In this document: one piece after another, positions 32,836 to 45,615 of the stretch
How positions within the stretch are numbered: the stretch's first letter is position 1
How the letters are laid out: each line of letters opens with the position of its first letter
Assembly (NCBI GenBank): GCA_051453625.1
Contig: JBOZIK010000001.1
Coordinates: 5,169,696-5,233,695 of the forward strand
Origin: Welwitschia mirabilis
Lineage: Eukaryota > Gnetophyta > Gnetopsida > Welwitschiales
Reading direction: 5' to 3'
DNA length: 64,000 nucleotides
Program-made: the position numbers and the translations under genes
The notes under the pieces: generated by a model
Databases searched by the model: none
What the model was told of the DNA's origin: nothing
The model's input: only the letters and a program-made list of their open reading frames with translations

Positions 32836-32901
32836 CCAAAGGTGATGGGTAAAAGAACAATAAGAAAAGAGGTGAAGTTGAGTCTCATTATCTTTATGAC
32901 A
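32836..32901 (-). pseudogene. LINE-1 zf-RVT domain
   Basis: The minus strand reads CHKDNETQLHLFSYCSFTHH followed by LW. This fits CxxC...E(T)xxHLFxxCxFxxxxW, the zinc-binding domain at the C-terminus of plant LINE RTs. Confidence 0.8.
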
Positions 32902-33479
32902 TAGAAATAAGTGATGGATGATTCTAAATTTTTTTCAAATAAGATTACTAGCAATGGTAATACAATAATTTATCACATACCACTAAAAAATTTTGATCTT
33001 ATCTAGAATGCTAAGTTTGTAAAAGCTAGACCAGTTATTGTTATACTTAAAAAATATTATACATCTTAGTAATACTAATTTTTCCATTCTAAATAACTAA
33101 CCTTATGTCTTAGATTTCATTTTTTAAGAGTTGAGATCAAATGATTCTAGTGGATATTTTCATATGCTTCTAGTAAAAAGATTACATGCCTTTGTTATAG
33201 CACTCATTCTTGAAGAAGTTTATCAAAGGAATATTATCAGCTATGTACATTCTATAAAAATTCTTAGTAAGAAGATATTGGTTAATATATTTGATTTTCC
33301 TTACTATAAGTTCTTAAGCTTTTTTTGGCATGGCTATTTCTTTTAAATTTATGAGATGAATATTTTTATGAGAGTTAGCTCCTAATCATATAAAAATCTT
33401 TGAGGATGTTATTAAGAATATTTACAAGCTCATTAGAGATGGGAAAGTAACCAGATGGATAAACTGTCATGCTTACCAA

Positions 33480-34720
33480 GTAAGATTTAGCTAAAAGAAG
33501 CTTACCCATACTTAAAAGAAATTGGTGATACCATTTTAATAACATTCTTGATACTCTTCATATGATTGGATTCCAAATGCTAATAACAAGTTGTTCTACA
33601 TGTAAGGAAAGTCTTAAGTGTAAATTTGAAAAAGCAACTAAAGAACATTGTGAAATTTTAAGTATATCTTCCTTCCTTTTCTCTAGAGTAATAAGTAAGA
33701 AAAGCTTTCATTTATTCTAATTAACTTTTAGATCTTAAAAAACATGAAAATATTATAACATTTGGTGTAGATTATGAGCCTAAAAAATACTATAATCTAG
33801 ACGTAAAATAATGTCATCTACAAAATGAAGACTTGAACAGGATAGTGCTAGCTCTATAATAGTGATTTCACGCAGAAGAACCATCCTAACTAAAGATTCC
33901 ATGACTACAGTAAAAAATGTTAATGTTAGAGGGTTACCTTGATATAGTATAATGTAATCTTAAAAATAACTACATATATTCCAATTTACCATCACTAAGA
34001 AGTTTGATGTTAAAATGAAAAATAAGATCAACTTGTGAGGAAGTTATACTTCTTTAAAATATGGTTTATGGTATTGCACTCAATTCTGTCAAATTATTTA
34101 GCTATATCTAATGTTAGAAAAAAAATTTAATTTACTTTTCTTATGATGAAAATGAATTATTTCATTAGCTAGAATAATTTTATCATAAATGATACACCTT
34201 GATACAAAGCTAGATTAGTAGAGAAAAATGAAGTCTAGGAGTAAAAATTTCAAGTTTCATGCTATAACTTTTATATAGATTTTATAAAAAACATTGTAGA
34301 GACTAATTGGCTAATATTGGTAGGGGTTATTCACCTCTTCTATTTTAGAAATTAGCATACTATGCATGTCATTAAAAGGACATAAGAGACATCTTTATTA
34401 AAATATTCTTGCATAGCTATATAAACATTTATCTTGAGAGTGTTCTATTAATTTTAATATAAGTATATAAAGAAATTATTATTTCTAAGCACTTTTTTTT
34501 TTTTTTTGCATTGAGATAAGGGATTTTCAAATATCACCCTTCATAATCCTCTAATTTAGATAGTTGTACTAGTAATTTATGATAGCAGGACAAAGCAGAG
34601 AATCTTGTAAATATACTTTCTTTTCTAATAAGGGGTTCTAGAAGTAACTAGTAAACTCTTTTGTAACTTCTCTCTTATTTTTCTAACATGTTTTAGACAT
34701 GCTCCAAGAAATACTATGTC
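33480..34720 (-). pseudogene. LINE-1 reverse transcriptase
   Basis: Motifs appear in order from right to left: YDKIILANEIIHFHHKK (34140-34205; usual IxDNIxLAxExxH), LDIAKxFDRIECNTI (34079-34111; catalytic Asp kept), QGNPLTLTFFTVVMESLVR (33912-33947; usual QGDPLSPxLF), and LHFVDDIIL (FVDD at 33813-33824; usual FADD). The enzyme primes on nicked target DNA and copies LINE RNA. Stops and frameshifts separate the motifs. Confidence 0.88.
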
Positions 34721-34899
34721 TTTATGTATGTTTGTTTACAATCTAGAAGAAAAATCACATGTTATAATCTCCTTCTTAAAGCTAATAAATTCTTAAGAAT
34801 CACCTCTAATAACTCTCTTCCTTCCTTGAGGTGTTATAAATGTGGTAATCAAGTGTTTTTCATAATCTAAAAATCTATGCATTTATTTATTTTGAGCCT

Positions 34900-35700
34900 A
34901 AATTTTATGGAGATCCTCTAAAAGCTAGGATTTTATGTACCTAAGGAAGTCATTTAGATGCTTCTTCTAATTTATAAGCTATTTTTTTTAGCAACTTGAG
35001 CTTTTGAAAAAGATAAAACGTGTGAGTGCATTCTACTAAAGAGATCCAAACATTAGTTAGAATTTTAATGAACTTAGAATCCATTAGTCAAGGATGCTTA
35101 AATTTAAAAAAAAAACTTTTTCAATAAGAATTTTTCAATGAAATAAGAATGGATTAATGATTTAAGAAAACGGGGCCTTTTCTTATAAGAAGAAATGAGA
35201 ATGATGATCTTTTGTTATGCATCTATTTAGTTTGCACATCAGTAAAAATGGTTATTCTCTAAGGTTACTTCAAATGTAAGAAGTACCATGTAGAGGAAGA
35301 TCTTCATAGTCATGCATAATGAAAAAATCAGAAAAAATATCTGAAGATGATAAATTAGAAAAGTTACTGTATTTCTTGTGAAGATGAAGAATATGGTTAA
35401 CATCACTTATTATTATATCTAGAGAATCTAATACAATTTGTTGTAGATAGTTCATTTTGTTGTTCTAATATCGAGGGTCATAGAAATTTTTAACTCTTCA
35501 TTTTAAGTTTTAATCTGTAGTAGTATAATGACTACTCTAACTAATAACATTAATTTTACTATGTTTATAAAAGTCCATTAAACATCCTCTAGTGGTAATA
35601 CTTGAAACAAAAATAAAGAACCACCTATAATTTGAAAAAAATGTTCTAATTTAATAACATATAAATTTGTTTCTTATATAAGATAAAGGGAAATTAAGCA
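34900..35700 (-). pseudogene. LINE-1 endonuclease (exonuclease-endonuclease-phosphatase fold)
   Basis: The open stretch 35455-35270 reads IIISDVNHILHLHKKYSN and ends LPLHGTSYI. These match the GDFNxI and LxGxxxTWxN motifs of APE-type LINE endonucleases; GDF has become SDV. Further left KFIKILTNVWISLVE and FQKLKLLKKIAYKL match the linker before RT. It would nick the target site. Confidence 0.78.
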
Positions 35701-35749
35701 TTGCTTCAAAAGATTTCAAATATGGGAAATTTTTTCACCATTTCTTAGG

Positions 35750-36900
35750 ATCTACAATTCTAGAAAACTATCATAAAAAAGAGAGATGAAATTGCTTATC
35801 ATTTTGGAGATCCTCCCTTGTTTCTTTCTCTATTCTTCCCCTACACATATTAGCCAGAAATCTTTTCACTATAAAATTCTTTAGCAGGGCTTTTATCTTG
35901 CTTACTTGTAATGCATATTCAATGTGCTTTTCATGTGAACTACTCATTTTTTTCATCTATGAGTGGGATCATAGGAAACTAATTAGGGATTTTTTCTTGG
36001 ATTTTCTTATTAATGAGGATTCTTAGTTGCCTCTAAGACTTGCTATTCTAGCTTCTTTTCTAAGAGAATACCAAATTTATTTGCTTGAGTTATTAAGGAA
36101 TTATTTGAAATAGATGTCAGATTTTTCTTGTTTTCTTTTTCTTCATCTTCTATCATTTGTATTTCCCCTTAGTATGCTCCTTTTTATCATTATTTTCATT
36201 TTTCTTATAGTTTTTCACTGTGTGTCCATCTCCTCTACTTTTTGAACATTAGATGAGGATGTTTTTTATTTTCAAATTAAAAAGTTATTCTCTCCATTAT
36301 GTATTCAAGATTATCTTGCTAGCTTTAAATACTTTTAGATTCATACAAATACATATTCTTACTGATGTGATTCTTTTCATATAATTTGTACTCCTATCCA
36401 AATGGATGAATTTGCCCATCATATTTTTAAGTTACTTAAAGCAATCAGAGTGTTATGTTTCCAACTAATGGTTCAAGATATAAATTTAGACTAGTATCTT
36501 TTCAAAGATATTGATCTTGTCCAAGATAAAAGAAGACCACTTCATAAGGACTGATACTCATCAACCAAATAAATAAGGCCCTTCTAAGAATACCTTATTT
36601 ATGTCTTCCTCTATTCAAAAAATGAAAATAAAGAAGATCATCAAAAAGAGAGATTTCCTTGGATTTGGATGGAAACTTTTGGTTATACTAGAGTATGATT
36701 TTTTCAATCAATAGTAAACCTATAAATGACTAAAACTTTCTAATCAGGCTATTTTTGAAGTGAGCCTTAAGATTCCTGAAGTAACATTCTAGAATTTTTA
36801 CCCTAATTATTAATTTCTTCTGCTAAAAACTAAAGTCTAAATTATAGAATATTTATTTCTTACTTCCATGTAATAAATCTACACAGGTTTTGGATCCCCC
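35750..36900 (-). pseudogene. LINE-1 ORF1 (Gag-like, zinc knuckle)
   Basis: At 36201-36250 the minus strand reads QCSKSRGDGHTVKNYKK, a CCHC knuckle (CxxCxxxxHxxxxC) with the second Cys as Ser and the last as Tyr. Upstream, about 36400-36900, sits a decayed frame in the place of the DUF4283-type domain, with too many stops to be sure. At 35956-35771 an open 61-codon stretch (EYALQVSKIKALLKNFIVKR) is the C-terminal part. Confidence 0.65.
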
Positions 36901-37100
36901 TATAGATTCAGCTTTTATTATTCAAACGTTAGCCTACGCCTTTATAAGTTGTGTTCTATTGCCTATTGCTACTCCTTCTTCTTTTTTTGAGGCTATTACT
37001 AATTCTGCTACTATTACATTTGTTGTATTAGATGACTCAAAGCCACCAAACCCTATCTTTTTTAGTTTTTTATGTTGTGATTTACAAGTAAAAAGCCTCT

Positions 37101-38141
37101 TATAAGGGATAGGAAAATTGAAGTAAGGTTTGAATGCTCTTACTATGCACTTTTAGGTTTTCATAGTATTTACATCATCAAGAAGCTACTAGACTAATGT
37201 AATTAGGATACACTTCACTAGCCCAATTAACTAAGAGGTAAAACCCTTGCTTATTTTAGGCTTCAACTACCCTCCTTCCAAATTTACTATTACTCTTGTA
37301 CTACTTGGCTATCAACTAAGTCCTTTTGAATCTAGGCCTAGAAAATAATTATGCATTAAGGATGCATTATTTAAGATGTAGTCTAACTATGACATATGTT
37401 ACCTCTATCTATAAAACCACCCTCCTATGACACCTGTGAACCCCAAGTCATAGCCTTCTTGTGACATCTTACCCCTGTATTATTATTGTTAGTATTACTA
37501 GATTATATTTTTTCTAAATTAATGGGATGTTAGAACTTGAATAGGAATTTAATATTAACCTCTTAAAACATTCAAAATATATAGCTATTATGATATTAAA
37601 AATCTTGATACAAGGTTATAGAATTAGTTTAGCTAAAAAATTCTTGTAGAACAACTAAATTCTAAAGTAACGAGAGATATTTTTATGCATTATTTATTAT
37701 AGGATCCTTGGGTTGTATAAGATCACTCTCATAGTATTCACTCTATCCACTATTTATATACTATGTGAGGCCTAGCACAAAGGCCTAAATTCAAAGGATG
37801 TGTTATGCAACAAACGAATTCTAAGGAGGAACTTATAAAACTACATAGGTATTCTATAACCAATGCTTTAATACCTAGAGAAGATAATCAACCTCTAATT
37901 AAATTTTCACCACCCTAGGATGGATCTAAAAATTAAATTTTACAAAATAGAAGCCTTAATTATTAATCCTAGAAAAGAAGATTTATTAATTCTTTAAAAA
38001 ATAATTGTAATTATGTATCTAAATTACATAAGTAATGTAAGATCTAAAACACTTTTAAATGAATAAATGATGCCTTAAAATATTTGGTAGATCTTTAAGA
38101 ATAATATGCTTTTAATTTGAATGAAATCCTTAAAAGGATAT
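37101..38141 (+). other. unassigned; short protein-like frame at 37720-37915
   Basis: Most of this kilobase shows nothing. On the plus strand 37720-37915 is open apart from one stop and reads GLAQRPKFKGCVMQQTNS, then ITNALIPREDNQPLIKFSPP, and DGSKN after a stop. It has a protein-like composition but I do not recognise it. The left part may be LINE-1 leader. Confidence 0.35.
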
Positions 38142-38388
38142 AAGAATATAACACCCTAACGTTAATTACCCCAATTAAGCATTATTTTTTTAATACATTG
38201 TTAACTATCATGAACAATGAAACCTAGGATCAATTCCTACTTAGGCCTATTAAAAATTATAAGATTTGAAATACTTATATAACATAATTATTACTTAACC
38301 ATAGGCCCTTTTTGTTTTCCTATAATAACAATATCAAAATTTTGTCCTATATCTATTCTTAACTTTTGTTTTTATCACGAAAAAATTT

Positions 38389-39677
38389 TGTATGAAGTGG
38401 ATGGAATTTTAACTTTTTTTTTATTACAAACATGATGATAACACTCAAAAATTGAAACTAAGGCCTTGTTAGCAATTTTAATTAATCATCATAATAGTTT
38501 TATGTATTTCTTTCGCTTAAGGTTATGGAAATCCTATTTTACTACTAGTATGCTTAAACACTATCATTTTGCATAATAAAAGTAACATCATAAGCATCAT
38601 GATAGGCAATAGAATTGGTTCCATGCATGGATGCACTTGTTTCTTAGAGTAAAAAAATACCATTCTTACATCCTAATGTTCTCTTAACACAAGAAATTCA
38701 TTCCCATCATTTTTGAAAACATAAGATAAACGAGGAATATTTTCTAAGTAGAACTCCTCAATTTGGCCCCATGGTTAAAGAGTTATTTTATGTGCTTTGG
38801 GCATCCTTTAAAGATCTCATTAGGCCTTAGAAACCCTAATTGAAAACCATAGTCTATGTCTATAAATACGTTTCCTCACTTCAATTGAGGGGACTTACTT
38901 TCATTGTGATATTTCAAGAAAATTGAAGATTTAGTCATGAGTTCTTTCTAAGCCTACAATAGGGATGGCCTAGCTACCAAGCTAGCATGATGATTCATGG
39001 TTTAGCATGAATAAATTTCCAAATTATATGCTTTACTTATTCTTATAATAAATTACTACATGTTCCTAGTGCACTACTTTGATATCAAGTTATGAATGTC
39101 ACACTTGTTATACTTAGGATTGGCTCAGTCATGCTTTTACTTTAAGATCTAATTTGGTGATTTTTCTTTACCTTCTAACTAGCATAACAAGAGTGTTTAT
39201 TTGAGTGATTTAGAAGTCCTTATTTTTCATGCTTATTTTATTCTTGTTGTGAAGACTAGGTGGCTTAGTTATATCATCCTCATACCTATGATGAATATGA
39301 TTATGTCTTTGTGCTTGAGCTTGAACTAATGAAATACTCATGATCATAGTGGATTATATCATTATGAATGGGTTGGAAGTAAAGCTACATATTTTTGTTT
39401 TAGGTGCTTATGCTATTCCATGAAGTTATTATATTAGTTTGAATGCTATATCCCATTCCTAGATCTCTAATACCATTTCACTCTCTACTCTTTACTTTTA
39501 TGCTTGTTTTACTAATAGATCTTGTTATCTATCTCTAAGGAAGAAAGACATTGGGACTGTATTATAAATAAAAGGCCTATTACATTTGATAAAAGTTGTA
39601 TTTGATTATATAAGATTTGTATTTCTAAGGTGATCTAACAAATTACTATATATTAATAATAGATACAAGTGTAGCCA
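38389..39677 (+). mobile_element. 1.29-kb solo LTR nested in copy 2
   Basis: Copies 1 and 3 of the large LTR run continuously where copy 2 has this extra block. Its ends are TGTATGAAGTGG and GTGTAGCCA (TG..CA), and AATTT occurs directly on both sides (38384-38388, 39678-39682). A TATA box (TATAAATACG, 38861) about 470 bp from the left end suggests plus-strand orientation. AT-rich 5-mers match easily by chance, so the duplication is supportive but not proof. Family unknown. Confidence 0.6.
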
Positions 39678-42211
39678 AATTTAACCATGAACACATGGAT
39701 AAGTTTTAGAACAGTGCCTAATTAAGATAATGAAAGGTTGTAACTTATATTAATTACATTTCAACTCAATATCTAGCCACCCTCTAGATGTGAGTTGGTT
39801 TTACTTCATGTTCTAAACTATACAAGTATGGCTGGGCTCAACTCCATACACTCAGACTTCACCTCAATATACCTCTAATATAAGTGACAAATGGTGCATG
39901 AGGGTGGATGCATGTTAGAAATAACCCTCAGTTTCTTAAAGTATTTTAGGATGGTGTAACATAATCCTTTGAAACCAAGAGCTTGAGATATTAATACGGA
40001 ATAGGTTCACACATAGGTAGGACAAGAGAGTGATGATTAAATCCACTTTTAGAAGGGTTTATAAATAGAAGTATAATGTAACCCATATTGCTAATGAAAC
40101 TTAAGTATGAAGATAAATAATTATTTAGATTATCTTGATTTAATTAAATGAATACAGCATCCAAATGTAAACATACAATTAAGAGGATATTAGTGGATTG
40201 TTTACCTGATAGAAATAATTCTAATCATCATTAGGTTTATTTTATGAAAACAATCATATAAAAGAAAAATAGGGTATATAAGCATCATTCTAATTTTTTA
40301 TAGCAAAAAAAAAATAATACATTTGTGAAGCATAATAATAAAGATAAATGAAATAAACGTCCCTTTATTTTTTTACATTATAATAAGTCTTTTCCAACTG
40401 AGGCATATTAGTACATCCAAGTTCTATTATAGAGATATTGTTTATTTATGGAACTAAACCAACTTCTAAATCCTCTTTGTAAATTTTAAGTATCTATATC
40501 AAAATAAAGTTAAGTAAGATATATATATTTTTATCGAAAAAATCATTAATAAAACTAAGAGGTTAGGCTACACATCTTTAGAATTATTAAGTAGACAAAC
40601 CTAATGTTTATGCTTGAAATGGAAGAATAGGCCTAAATATTAATAAGTAGTATATAAAAATAATAAAAAACAAATTTATATTAACTAGTAATCATACGTA
40701 GTGTTTTAAATAATTTAATAGTTATATTAAATAAATTTATATAATTCTTAAAATTATTTACAAGTTTTCTTAGCTTTTAAAAGGCATTAAAATCAAAAAC
40801 TCCTAAATAATTACTAAAAAATGTAAAAATAAATATAAACTTACTTTTCTTAAAGTAGCCTCATCATATTATCCTTAAAAATTATATTCATTAAATTTAA
40901 ATTAGTATACATACATTGTATAGGATTAAAATTTAACTATAAAAGCTACCTAAATTTTGGAATTTCTAGAATAACACCTTATCCTAAAATGGTTATAATG
41001 TTTAATTACTTAGTATTTTTAAATGAATAAATACTTGCTAGAAATATTTTTGAATTCTCTATAATTTTGACTACTTTAGTTTTACCCACAACTATTTAGT
41101 AACTCTAAAAACTAAGACTTTTTGCTTACTAGTTTTGCTTGTAAATTTTGAATTATTTCTATAAAATAAATATTAAAAATTTATTTACTCTTAGAAAAAT
41201 TACTATACTAAAATTTTTAAATTCCTAACATGATTCTAAACTTACATAAATTTTTTTATAAATATTTACTTAGTATTGAATGAGTTATATCTTTCTTAAG
41301 TTCTACTTCACTTTTGAGAAAAAGTAAACTTTAACTAAACTAAGTATAATGGAACTAATACTTACTTATAGAAATTAAATATTATAACTTAATTTAAAAT
41401 TCAACAATATAAAACTAATTTACAATAATAAATAATGTAATAAATACCATGAGCCTTAGGATTTTCTAAGAAGGACTATCTAGCCTAAATGGATTTTGAG
41501 GATCAGAATAATTCACCCTTTCACAAACTCTAATGCTATAAAGAATCTAAAATGCATTTTAAAAATAAGATAATGCAAAACAACATGGGTACCCAGAAAT
41601 ATAGTGAACCCTCTAGTTACTTAGCCAAAATATCCATTGGTGACTCCCTCAACTAAGCATGTAAAGATATCTCTTAAATCTCTTTCTTATCTTAGTATCA
41701 GCCAATCGGAAGGAAAATATCCATTAGTAGTTCCATCAGCTAAGAATTTAAAGAGATCCCTCAAATATATCCATCATCTTAATCTCATATAATGGAAGGG
41801 TAAACATCAATACTATATTCATCCTATAATCATATGCATAGACCTAATGCAAGAAATACTAGCATGGAGCTAAAATTCTTATGAAAGAAGAACATACTTG
41901 GAGGGCAAAATATTGATGATCCTTGAAAAAGATTTGCTAAAGTTCTAAGCCTCAAGATCCTAGATCTAAGATTTCAAGATCTAAGCTCTAAGATTTAAAC
42001 TCCAAGCTTCAAAATCCAAGCTCCAACTTCATAGTCAAGAAGATGAAAAATTGAGAAGAAATTTTGATAGCATAAACTTGCTTAAAGAATATTGGCTTGG
42101 TAAGAAAGAAGAGGGCTATACTTATAGATAAATGATACACCAAATATTCTTGATATAATTGGTTAAATACCACCCATACATTTTATTCATAAGGTAAAGA
42201 AATCTCTTTTA

Positions 42212-42414
42212 GTTGATAATATTGATTAATAATAAGTCGGATGGGCTTGTCTAAAAGTACTATGGACATATGAATGAAAAATAATAATATTGATCAATGA
42301 CAAGTTAGATGAGCTTTCATAAGAGCAATATTAACATATGAATGATAATTGATAAGATTGATCAATGAAAAGTTATAAGAAATTATGTAAAAAGTAAAAG
42401 TAATGTGTGAATGA
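42212..42414. repeat. three tandem units of 67-69 bp upstream of the LTR promoter
   Basis: Each unit carries a TTGATxAAT core early (GTTGATAATATTGATTAATA, AATAATATTGATCAATG, GATAAGATTGATCAATG) and ends ATGAATGA. Units begin at about 42212, 42278 and 42346. Copy 1 has only one corresponding unit (about 30359-30400). On the minus strand the array lies just upstream of the TATA-like stretch near 42112-42145, so it is in the U3 enhancer region. Confidence 0.65.
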
Positions 42415-42887
42415 CAAGAAAATCTTATTTATGTCTCATGTGCTTATTTAGTTCTTCATAATCTCATAATTAATCTAAAACATAATTTAAAAAATGTATA
42501 AAATGAATTGGATGAACAAATGCATCAATTTCAAAATTGTCATGTGGTACAACATCAAAAATAATATTTTATGCATAAAGTACTTTCACAAAAATCAATA
42601 AGGATAAAAGTCATGATAGAATAAATTCTACTAATTTATTATTTTGGTTTATGAATAAGATTGCATGTCTTTATTTACATGTTTACACTCTTCATGACTT
42701 ATCACATTAACACCATAAATTACAAGAAAGAAATGTCATAAGAAAAATGTCATAATTGAATGTAAGGAAATGTCATAGTCGAATATAAGAAATTATCATA
42801 GTTGAACATAGTACTCTTACTTTTTATCTACTTGTTATTCTGTCCTTTTAGCAAGTAATTTTAGTTTTTTCTTTATTTTTAAATTTG

Positions 42888-43165
42888 AATAAGACATGAA
42901 TAAATGATTAAAATAAAGATGTTACATGTCATTTTTGTAGACATTTGATTATTATTTTACACCTTCATATGAATGTNNNNNNNNNNNNNNNNNNNNNNNN
43001 NNNNNNNNNNNNNNNNNNNNNNNNNNNNNNNNNNNNNNNNNNNNNNNNNNNNNNNNNNNNNNNNNNNNNNNNNNNNAATAAGACATGAATAAATGATTAA
43101 AATAAAGATGTTACATGTCATTTTTGTAGACATTTGATTATTATTTTACACTTTCATGTGAATTC
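42888..43165. other. 100-N gap flanked by an 89-bp near-duplicate
   Basis: 42888-42976 and 43077-43165 match except for a few bases and flank exactly 100 N (42977-43076). This has the same pattern as 15219-15526 and is probably an unmerged contig overlap. Confidence 0.85.
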
Positions 43166-43586
43166 TCCAATTTAACTATTTAATCATGTAAATGACATGT
43201 CTTATCATAAATAGGTTTATTTAGTATTAATAGTTGGATATCCTTAGGTTATTAATTTATTTTCATATAAAATTTTCATGATTATCATTATTATTTAAAT
43301 AATAAAATTATTCAAAACTAAGATTAATTAATTAAGTGATCTTATGAGTACCTATAATTAAAAATATATCTTTAATATAAAAGATATAATACATTATTAA
43401 TTGTAACGCTATACATTCATTTTCATAAGCCTTAAATTCTTTTTAAAAAAAAAAGATTTTCATTAAAATTTGATATCAAAATATATTACATAATTTAAAG
43501 ACTCTGGCAATCATATCATTATGTTTATTAATTAAATATTACAAAATGTGAGGTATAATAGAGAACCTATATCCAAATGTTTTGAG

Positions 43587-43892
43587 CTATAAAGTAATTA
43601 AAGAAGTAATATTGGAAACTATCTTCATTGTTACAAAAAGTGGAGTTATCAATTGCAAATTTGATATGGAGAAGTATTCTACCAATAGATAAACCTTAAT
43701 TAACGAAAATACCACAAAAATTAGTATTATTTTGATAAGGCAAGTATTTTGTAGATGCTTTGAGCTCTTGATACCAATTAACGCTCTTATTTTAAGGTAT
43801 GGTATTATTATTACAATGATTCTTAATGGATATCTCTTACCAAAGCATGTGATAAGATTAGTTTTGCTCCAAAAAATAAAATTATTTACCAT
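43587..43892 (-). pseudogene. LINE-2 C-terminal zf-RVT region
   Basis: An open stretch of 101 codons contains KIILIFVVFSLIKVYLLVEY and FSISNLQL. This fits the KIxxFxWxxxxxxLxTxxxL pattern of zf-RVT; the zinc-binding Cys are not clear. Confidence 0.55.
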
Positions 43893-44299
43893 CTTTTTAT
43901 TGAATTTAGTTTAAAAGTAAGATTTAACTAGCTTAAACATGAGCTACATTAGAAATGTAGAAAATAAAAATCCATGATTTTTTCCTTTTTTTTAGGGGCA
44001 GAGGTTGAATTATCATAGAGATGTTAAAATTTTTTTCATAAAATCCATTGATTATTTAAGTAAATATGTAAAAGAAAGACCACATCCCTATTAAATCAAT
44101 GATTTATCAACTGAGTCTTTAATAAGTAATTGAAGTGTCATTTAATAATAGCATCATGGAATTACATTTTATAACATGCAAAAATGGATATAAATTTTTT
44201 TCAAATAATCTTCTTATAAATCAATTTCGATGTACTCAAAACTCTATATGAGATAATAAATCCTTTAATCGTAATAACCTAGAAAATAAACCATTTTAT

Positions 44300-45300
44300 A
44301 AGATAAACCTCTTTCTAGCTTGATCTATTTTTTGAATAAGTAGTTTTTAACTATTTAAATACTAAATCATATTACCATCCTATAAAATTAAAAAAACCTG
44401 TATAACCATTTCCTTGGTTAAGTTATAAATCCTTCATAAAAATTTATGAGATCATTTCCTATTACTGTCACCTAATCATATGAGATTCAAAGTAACAATT
44501 TACTTGTAACTTAAAGCAGTAAGATCCAAACAAAAGGAATAGAAGATATAAGTAGAAAACAAAATACTTTTACATATTAAATAATTCATATTCACTATGA
44601 ACTTTATATCTTTCCATTTTATCTACATTATAAGATGATTTATTAAAAATAAAGTCCCACAGTTTCTTAGAAGTTTCTTCAAAATAAAGGACAATTCTAA
44701 GGATTTTGATCACCATATCATCTTGAATAATTTTCCATTATTTAGAGAGAAGCCATGTATAGTTTTTAAGTGGAAAAACTAATTACTAAAGACGTTTCCA
44801 AAGTTAATCTTAAAATTAAAGAGATAAATAACAAAAATTAATTCAAGAGAATAGTTACTTAATTATAGCTTAAAATTTCTTAATAAAAAAAGAATTAATT
44901 TGTAAATTTCACATTAGTAAGATGCTTTGGATCTTTACCAATATGAATACCATAAATGACATTATTCTACTTATCATTTTGAATATCATAACAAAAAAAT
45001 TCTGTTACAATGATAAAATAATAGAAATCCAAAGGACATACTCACCTTATATATTTTTTAATAGAAAGTATAACTAACATCTCTCATAGTGGATATAGAT
45101 TTTTCAAGAGGAAAATTAGAACTAACACCTCTCATAGTGGTATCATAAACATTTTCAGTCTTAGACAAATAATTTATCATATGAATGACAAACCTTTTGA
45201 AATGCAATATTTTCTATGCAAGCCAAGATAAATTTTTATTCAATTTTAGTATAATATTTTACATAAGCAAATCTAAAAAAAGTCATGTCTTAATTAGCAT
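44300..45300 (-). pseudogene. LINE-2 reverse transcriptase, second half
   Basis: Directly left of the inserted element the frame resumes with MLIKTxLFLDLL (motif with the catalytic Asp, about 45262-45300) and LNKNLSWLAxKILHFKRFV. It goes on with SSNFPLEKSI (45094-45122; usual FPLxRSxRQGxPL, with the rest garbled), a KINFGN segment near 44800 (usual LKINFxKS), and IQKIDQARKRFILQN at 44303-44340 (usual IxKIDKxRRxFLW). I could not find the FADD box. Confidence 0.68.
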
Positions 45301-45615
45301 TGAAAACAAGTGTGAAAATTTAATTTGTTTCATGAGTAACAAAAGAAATGGAAAAGCAACCAAAGCGTCAATTGAATTTAATTTATTATCTAGTAAAGAA
45401 TTATCAATGATTAAAAATAATTATAAATAACTATTTCATATCAATATGAAATGTTTCTTATATAAGTTACTCTTTTTAGAAGGAAAATTCTTCATCTATA
45501 CTATGTTTCACAGAGTAAAAAAGATTGCATCTCTTTTTTATCAAATGAAATATGGCATTCATGTTTTATTGATCAATTTAATAATTGATAAGTCAATTTA
45601 GTTAACTAGCTAGTA
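45301..45615 (-). repeat. left LTR of the element inside LINE-2
   Basis: Aligned with 49449-49882, with good agreement in the last 170 bases (for example CAATTTAGTTAACT near the end). It is about 120 bases shorter than its partner because of a block present only in the right copy. Confidence 0.55.

Larger units (their letters stand above)
32521..37100 (-). mobile_element. LINE-1, plant L1-type non-LTR retrotransposon (main part)
   Basis: On the minus strand the order is ORF1 with zinc knuckle (about 36.9-35.75 kb), endonuclease (35.7-34.9), RT (34.7-33.5) and zf-RVT (32.9-32.8). The 3' end is cut by gypsy-B at 32520 and probably continues at 7904-7721. No poly(A) tail or target duplication could be found. 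It is badly decayed. Confidence 0.85.
38147..43560 (-). mobile_element. solo LTR of the large gypsy-type family (copy 2), with insertions
   Basis: It starts TATAACACCC and ends GAGGTATAATA, corresponding to TGTGACACCC and GGGATATGATA of copy 1. The flanks AAGAA (38142-38146) and GAGAA (43561-43565) agree at four of five bases, suggesting a target duplication and hence a solo LTR. It contains a nested 1.29-kb LTR (38389-39677), a 3-unit tandem repeat (42212-42414), and a gap (42977-43076). Confidence 0.75.

Noticed and set aside
34493-34508. Poly(T) run as the poly(A) tail of a minus-strand LINE
   Set aside because: It falls within the LINE-1 RT-endonuclease linker rather than at a 3' end; the run at 56980-56996 likewise lies inside LINE-3.
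36890-37105. 71-codon plus-strand ORF
   Set aside because: It is antisense to the 5' part of LINE-1 and has no recognisable motif.
43732-43914. 60-codon plus-strand ORF
   Set aside because: It is the opposite strand of the LINE-2 C-terminal region.
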